NCBI GenBank assembly: GCA_041649635.1
Contig: JBAZMV010000003.1
Coordinates: forward strand, 62,001 to 126,000
Length of the DNA stretch: 64,000 nt
Direction: 5' to 3'
Source: Dehalococcoidia bacterium
GTDB lineage: Bacteria > Chloroflexota > Dehalococcoidia > E44-bin15
Positions 59,835-64,000 of the stretch are shown piece by piece (position 1 is the stretch's first letter; every line of letters begins with the position of its first letter). The translations under genes were made by a program, and so were the position numbers. The notes beneath the pieces were generated by a model that saw nothing but the letters and a program-made list of their open reading frames with translations, was not told the origin of the DNA and did not search any database.

Positions 59835-61154
59835 ATGAGCAAGGTTGATCAGGCAAGACTGGATAAACAGCTGGAACGGTTGAGGGGTGATAAGGCCCTG
59901 CTCCAGGGCTTGGTGGATATGCTCGGAATGGATCCGTCCGAGGAAGCGGATATCAACCGCTTTGTTCTTAAGACGGTCATGGACAAATACGACGAGATTA
60001 TGAACTGCGCCGAGAACGACATACCTTTCATAGCCGCCTATTTCGCCAACTGCCCCGAGATTTTCACCGCGATGGACGTGCCCTGGTGGATTTTCCTCCA
60101 GACGCCGTTCCTTGGAGTGTCGTCCCCCTTCCTGGCTTCGGATACGGACGAAACAGAGAAGATGGGCGTGCCCACCGATTTCTGCACGGTTCTGAGGCTG
60201 GCCATGTTCTACGTGGCTAAAGACCTCACCCCCAAGCCGGCCGGGCTCATCGCCCTGCTCCACCCCTGCGACGGCACGGTAGTTATCCACCAGGCAATTG
60301 CAAAGAGCAAATCATGGCATGACGTGCCGGTATTCGGCGCGGACTCGCCGTACTGGGAGGACGAACGAACCTACAAATACTACGGCGAAGAGACCAAGCG
60401 CATGGTCGACTTTGTAACTCAGTGCACAGGCAAGAAGCTGGATATAGACCGCCTGCGCGAGGTATGCAAGATATCTAACCAGACGTATGCGCTGTGGGCC
60501 GAGTACAATGAGCTGAGGAAAGCCGTGCCGTGCCCGCACGACTGGACCATCGGCCCGCCGCAATGCTTCGCGCTGGCCTGCTACTACTATCCCGGCAAGA
60601 TCGAGGCCGTGGACTGGTTCAAGAAGGTTGTGGCCAACGCGGAGAAGCGCGTGAAGGCCAAGCAGGGCATGGCCGCCGGCGAGCGCATCAGGGCGCTCTG
60701 GTTCGACATCCTGCCCATACTGTGGCAGTTCGACATCAGCCCGTGGCTGGAATCGGAGTGGGGCGTAAACATCGTAATGAACATGTTCGGCTACACCCCT
60801 TACGAGCCGATAGATACCACGAACGAAACTACGATGTTCCGCGACCTGGCAAAGAGGTCCCTAACACAGGTGCCCATGATTAGGCAGGCACGCGGCGTAG
60901 CGGACAACTTCCTGGCGGACATCGAGCGCATAGTTAAAGATTACAAGATCGACTGCGTCATCTGGCCGGGCCACATGGGACACAAGGACGGAAACGCCAG
61001 CATCGGCATGATGAGAGAGAAATGCCGCGAGATAGGCGTGCCGTTCCTGTCCATCGGCCTGGACCTGTTCGACAAGAGGTACACGGCCATAGACGAGGTC
61101 AAGGATAGGATTTCCAAATTCTTCGAGGCCTCTGGACTGGGTCAGAAAAAATAG
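59835..61154 (+). CDS. 2-hydroxyacyl-CoA dehydratase / benzoyl-CoA reductase family subunit (BcrB-like)
   Basis: A 439-residue second subunit, of the size expected for BcrB/BzdO or the larger dehydratase subunit. Segments such as FANCPEIFTAMDVPWW, LLHPCDGTV and WPGHMGHKDGNAS carry the conserved Cys and His/Gly motifs near the cluster and active site. It starts three bases after its partner and ends 56 bases before the activator gene. With the partner it should form a heterodimer whose active-site cluster receives electrons from the activator. Confidence 0.85.
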   Translation: MSKVDQARLDKQLERLRGDKALLQGLVDMLGMDPSEEADINRFVLKTVMDKYDEIMNCAENDIPFIAAYFANCPEIFTAMDVPWWIFLQTPFLGVSSPFLASDTDETEKMGVPTDFCTVLRLAMFYVAKDLTPKPAGLIALLHPCDGTVVIHQAIAKSKSWHDVPVFGADSPYWEDERTYKYYGEETKRMVDFVTQCTGKKLDIDRLREVCKISNQTYALWAEYNELRKAVPCPHDWTIGPPQCFALACYYYPGKIEAVDWFKKVVANAEKRVKAKQGMAAGERIRALWFDILPILWQFDISPWLESEWGVNIVMNMFGYTPYEPIDTTNETTMFRDLAKRSLTQVPMIRQARGVADNFLADIERIVKDYKIDCVIWPGHMGHKDGNASIGMMREKCREIGVPFLSIGLDLFDKRYTAIDEVKDRISKFFEASGLGQKK

Positions 61155-61210
61155 TATACACTAAAAATATACGCTGAAGATTCGTATATTTAGAAACTGA
61201 AAGGAAAACA

Positions 61211-62017
61211 ATGATTGTTGGTGGTTGTGACATAGGCTCTACTACGGGCAAGGCTGTCATAATGAAGGACGGGCAGATCGCTGCTTACAGCATTGTCTCT
61301 TCTACAACCAAGCCCGAGGTAACGGCCAAGATGGCTATGGAAGAAGCCATGGGCAAGGTCGGCCTGAAAACAATGGATGAGATGGATTACATTGTAGGAA
61401 CAGGGTACGGCCGGCTGAAAGTACCTTTCGCCAAGGAGAATATCTCGGAGATAAGCTGCCACGCCCGCGGCGCGAACTGGCTGAGCCCGTCCGTCAGGAC
61501 GGTCGTTGACATCGGCGGGCAGGACTGCAAGGTGATGTCTATCGACGAGAACGGCAAAGTCCTTGAGTTCGTCATGAACGACAGGTGCGCCGCCGGCACC
61601 GGACGCTTTTTCGAGGCGATGGCGCGTGCTCTTCAAGTCGACCTTGAAGGGCTTTCAAAGCTGGCTCTGGAAGGAAAGGACCCTGCCGTCATCTCCAGCC
61701 AGTGCAGCGTGTTCGCAGAATCCGAGGTTGTAACTCTGGTCAACGAAGGGCGGGAGCTTACCGATATATCCGCAGGCATACACCATTCGGTTGCTTCGAG
61801 ACTGGCCTCGATGGTCAGGAAGGTAGGCCTCGTCGAAGACGTAGCTTTAACCGGAGGCTGCGCCAAGAACGAGGGCCTAGCCAAAGCGCTTGAAGAAAAG
61901 CTGGGCGTAAAAGTAGTACATCTGCCTCATGACCCGCAGATAGCGGGGGCGCTGGGAGCGGCGGTAATCGCCGCGGAGAAGGTTCAACAGCATCAAGAGG
62001 TAGGGGGAAAAGCCTGA
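61211..62017 (+). CDS. ATP-dependent activator of the dehydratase/reductase (HgdC/BcrA-type)
   Basis: A 268-residue ASKHA-fold ATPase that hydrolyses ATP to inject an electron into its partner enzyme. It has GCDIGSTTGKA (5-15) and DIGGQDCK (100-107), and cysteines C126 (NDRCAAGTG) and C165 (SSQCSVF), which match the ligands of the subunit-bridging 4Fe-4S cluster in known activators. AAAGGA precedes the ATG. A single activator gene suggests a homodimer, the dehydratase pattern, rather than the paired subunits of many benzoyl-CoA reductases. Confidence 0.92.
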   Translation: MIVGGCDIGSTTGKAVIMKDGQIAAYSIVSSTTKPEVTAKMAMEEAMGKVGLKTMDEMDYIVGTGYGRLKVPFAKENISEISCHARGANWLSPSVRTVVDIGGQDCKVMSIDENGKVLEFVMNDRCAAGTGRFFEAMARALQVDLEGLSKLALEGKDPAVISSQCSVFAESEVVTLVNEGRELTDISAGIHHSVASRLASMVRKVGLVEDVALTGGCAKNEGLAKALEEKLGVKVVHLPHDPQIAGALGAAVIAAEKVQQHQEVGGKA

Positions 62018-62125
62018 ACCTAACGCTAAGATAATTAGTGTTTCATTCTGGTCTGCCTTCACAGAGACATGCGGGGGCAGGCCAGAATTCATCATTAGCG
62101 AGTACTGTAGGACTGGATACGATTT

Positions 62126-62920
62126 ATGTCCCTGTTTAACCCTTATATAACGAAAGTATCCCAATACTCGGCGGAGCTAAGGCGCAAAGGCGGGAAGCTC
62201 AGGGAAATCGACTGCCCGGAATCGGTCGGCGACCTTCTCAGTGGAATGCCGGTACGCGTGGGCCCCAAGGCGGGGGCGGACCTGATCCTGCGCGGCGACA
62301 CGTTCGTAGAGCTGGGCAACCCGGAGATCGGCTCCGTGTCCTTCCTCCTCTGGACTGATGATCCTTCGCTGGTGAAAAGCGGCCGGGTAACGCTGGCGGG
62401 GCCGGACATCCCCGAATCCAAAGGTGCCAGCCTGCCCTTCGGACAGGTTATAATCGTCGCAGGCAAAAAGCTCGGCGGGGACAAGCACGAGGTTCTGGAA
62501 GGCACCCAGTATGTCTCGGACCAGATAGAAGGATACATGCTGAAGAGCATGTCGCGCCACGCCTGGAGCCGGATCAGCAACGACGCCGCCGCGAAGGGTT
62601 TCTCCTTCGAGACGCTGGGCAGGGCGCTCATGGCCGTATACAAATCCTCGATTCCCGAGGTCGAGGCGATCGAGATACTTTTCGTGACATCCGGCAAAGA
62701 GGACCTGCGGCCGCTTGAGGACCTGAGCGAGCAGGTACGCGAGATATCGAAGAACGTAACCAAAGATGTCTGGAAATCGAAGGGCTACGATATAGAGTGC
62801 TTTTCGACATTTGATTGCGACGCGTGTCCGGATCGAACGGTATGCGATGATATAAAGGACATCGTCAACGTGCGCAAGGTTACAAAGAAGTCGAACGGCG
62901 GTTCCGAATCCGAAGATTGA
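62126..62920 (+). CDS. acetyl-CoA-synthase (AcsB/CdhC)-like domain protein with a C-terminal Cys cluster
   Basis: A 264-residue protein whose centre follows the beta-subunit domain of CO dehydrogenase/acetyl-CoA synthase: AGPDIPE (91-97), LPFGQVIIVAGKKLG (103-117) and SRHAWSRISNDAAAKGFSF (143-161). This is only a fraction of the full synthase. At the C-terminus C225, C231, C234 and C240 form a compact cluster motif suited to iron-sulfur or nickel. Next to a CooC-like ATPase it is probably a small metallo-protein for electron transfer or cofactor insertion. Resemblance was judged by eye. Confidence 0.65.
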   Translation: MSLFNPYITKVSQYSAELRRKGGKLREIDCPESVGDLLSGMPVRVGPKAGADLILRGDTFVELGNPEIGSVSFLLWTDDPSLVKSGRVTLAGPDIPESKGASLPFGQVIIVAGKKLGGDKHEVLEGTQYVSDQIEGYMLKSMSRHAWSRISNDAAAKGFSFETLGRALMAVYKSSIPEVEAIEILFVTSGKEDLRPLEDLSEQVREISKNVTKDVWKSKGYDIECFSTFDCDACPDRTVCDDIKDIVNVRKVTKKSNGGSESED

Positions 62921-62943
62921 CCAATTAACCGCGGGAGCTTGAT

Positions 62944-63753
62944 ATGGCCGAGACAAACGACATGAAGAAGAGGCTGGTAGCCGTGTGCGGCAAGGGGGGG
63001 ACCGGCAAGACCGCGTTCACAGCCATGGTGACCAAGGTCCTTATCGACAGCGGGCGCGCCGGCAAGCTGCTGCTGATAGACGCCGACCCGGCCATGGGGC
63101 TGCCGATCGCGCTGGGCATAGACATCAAGCGCACCATGGGGCAGATCCGCGAGCAGATAATCAAGACCGCCAGGGGCGGCAAGGATGAAGAGAAGCGGAC
63201 GATCGCCAGCCAGGTAGATTACATGGCCTTTGAGGCCCTTCACGAAACCAACAACTTTGCGCTGCTGGCCATGGGGCGCACCGAGACGCTGGGCTGCTAC
63301 TGCCCCGTCAACAGCATACTCAAGGACACCATAGCCACCCTCTCCAAAAGCTTCGACACGATTCTTATCGACGGTGAAGCCGGCCTGGAACAGATAAACC
63401 GCCAGGTAGTTGGGCGCGTGGATACGCTCATAATCGTGAGCGACGCCACCTCCCGCGGCCTCAAGACCGCCGCCCAGATCAAGGAGCTGGTGAGCCGCGA
63501 GCGTGTTATCAAGTGCGAGAAGCTTGGCATAGTCTTCAATCGCGTGAGCGGCAACGAGGACGTGCTGGGCAAAGCGGCGGCGGACATAGGCATCGAGGTG
63601 CTGGGCTACGTGCCGCAGGACGAAAAGGTTGCTTACCACGACCTGACCGGAAAATCACTTCTCGACTTGCCGGAAACCCCGGCGCTTGCCGCGATCCGCT
63701 CCGTGGTCAAGGAACACATCTTCAACGAGCGCTTCAGCCGGCCGTCGCGATAA
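62944..63753 (+). CDS. CooC-like P-loop ATPase
   Basis: A 269-residue MinD/NifH-type ATPase related to CooC/AcsF, which load nickel into CO dehydrogenase or acetyl-CoA synthase. The deviant Walker A is CGKGGTGKT (15-23), DADPAMG (46-52) follows, and the C118-x-C120 pair in LGCYCPVN matches the metal-binding CxC of CooC. It starts 23 bases after the ACS-like gene. No CO dehydrogenase is in view, so its client may be the ACS-like protein or the dehydratase. Confidence 0.85.
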   Translation: MAETNDMKKRLVAVCGKGGTGKTAFTAMVTKVLIDSGRAGKLLLIDADPAMGLPIALGIDIKRTMGQIREQIIKTARGGKDEEKRTIASQVDYMAFEALHETNNFALLAMGRTETLGCYCPVNSILKDTIATLSKSFDTILIDGEAGLEQINRQVVGRVDTLIIVSDATSRGLKTAAQIKELVSRERVIKCEKLGIVFNRVSGNEDVLGKAAADIGIEVLGYVPQDEKVAYHDLTGKSLLDLPETPALAAIRSVVKEHIFNERFSRPSR

Positions 63754-63908
63754 AGTCCCCGGGATTCGTCCAAACCTGACAAATAATCCGACCGGACTTA
63801 TTCTCATTTACGAACCATTTACCACAGGCTGTAAAAAATATAGTAGAATGATTGATTACCACCGTCGACACCAAATACACCGACCACGGAAAATGAGGAG
63901 GCACTATA

Positions 63909-64000
63909 ATGGCTGAAATGGGACGCGCAGCGATCTACCACGGACTGGGTAAACCGTTCGAGATAAAGGAATACCCTGTGCCCGACCCCGAACCCGGCGC
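63909..64000 (+). CDS. zinc-type alcohol dehydrogenase (MDR family), 5' end only
   Basis: The window ends inside this gene. The first 30 residues (AAIYHGLGKPFEIKEYPVPD, then PEPGA) match the N-terminus of medium-chain dehydrogenases. GAGGAGG lies before the ATG. It follows the CooC-like gene by 155 bases and may belong to the same pathway, for example oxidising the hydroxyacyl product. Catalytic residues are beyond the window. Confidence 0.7.
   Translation, partial: MAEMGRAAIYHGLGKPFEIKEYPVPDPEPG

Noticed and set aside
62785..63639. Long minus-strand open frame opposite the CooC-like gene
   Set aside because: The plus-strand product has Walker A and CxC motifs, while the antisense frame has no ribosome site or domain and overlaps two genes.

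Overview
The window looks like part of a chromosome from a strictly anaerobic, GC-rich bacterium, most plausibly a Chloroflexota of the Dehalococcoidia type. That placement is an inference from gene content: the complete siroheme-dependent (Ahb) heme pathway, CoA-thioester and ring-reduction enzymes of the 2-hydroxyacyl-CoA dehydratase/benzoyl-CoA reductase class, an acetyl-CoA-synthase-like protein with a CooC-like ATPase, two flavin/iron-sulfur enoate reductases, no respiratory oxidase genes, and many short palindromic intergenic repeats. No rRNA, intact tRNA, transposase, CRISPR array or origin was seen.

Layout. 1-6.8 kb (+): an operon alternating an FMN/4Fe-4S/FAD reductase and two short-chain dehydrogenases with five domains of an uncharacterised family that I call the three-Cys family here (two cysteines 17-18 residues apart plus a terminal C-x-W-E). 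7.0-11.7 kb (+): a giant soluble c-di-GMP protein with eight PAS domains, GAF, GGDEF and HD-GYP. 11.8-23.0 kb (-): a divergent HesB-like protein and a heme operon covering the whole route from glutamyl-tRNA to heme b via siroheme (hemA, hemL, hemB, hemC, a cobA-hemD fusion, an AhbA-AhbB-Met8 fusion, ahbD, ahbC), headed by a MerR-like regulator. 23.1-26.0 kb (+): an AT-rich, probably acquired three-gene operon ending in a dGTPase-like HD hydrolase, preceded by a near-consensus promoter, a GEMM-I cyclic-dinucleotide riboswitch with A at the ligand-selecting position, and a terminator. 26.2-33.3 kb: a DUF4382-type lipoprotein, a membrane/TPR protein and three paralogous CoA-ligase alpha-type proteins (-) separated by repeats. 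33.6-39.5 kb (+): a metal regulon (Fur/Zur regulator with an operator, lgt, a second enoate reductase, a ZnuABC-type zinc transporter). 39.8-48.7 kb (+): a second Fur protein, a Ycf46-like AAA+ ATPase, a serine-protease lipoprotein, a methyltransferase-nuclease fusion, a decayed initiator tRNA, a MaoC protein, a DEAD-box helicase and an OsmC protein. 48.7-52.2 kb (-): a LysE-type exporter followed by five tandem three-Cys genes, each joined to the next by an ATGA overlap. 52.5-58.3 kb (+): a rhomboid protease, two response regulators with Cys-rich tails around a GAF/PAS histidine kinase, and an XRE-PAS-LuxR regulator. 58.7-64 kb (+): a two-subunit dehydratase/reductase, its ATPase activator, the ACS-like protein, the CooC-like ATPase and the start of a zinc-type alcohol dehydrogenase.

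The three-Cys family is the strongest candidate for an undescribed system: ten domains at two loci 42 kb apart, one locus linked to redox enzymes and the other to an exporter. The A20-type riboswitch upstream of the acquired dNTPase operon is the second. Where several starts were possible I chose the one supported by a ribosome-binding site, an overlap with the upstream gene or alignment with paralogs.
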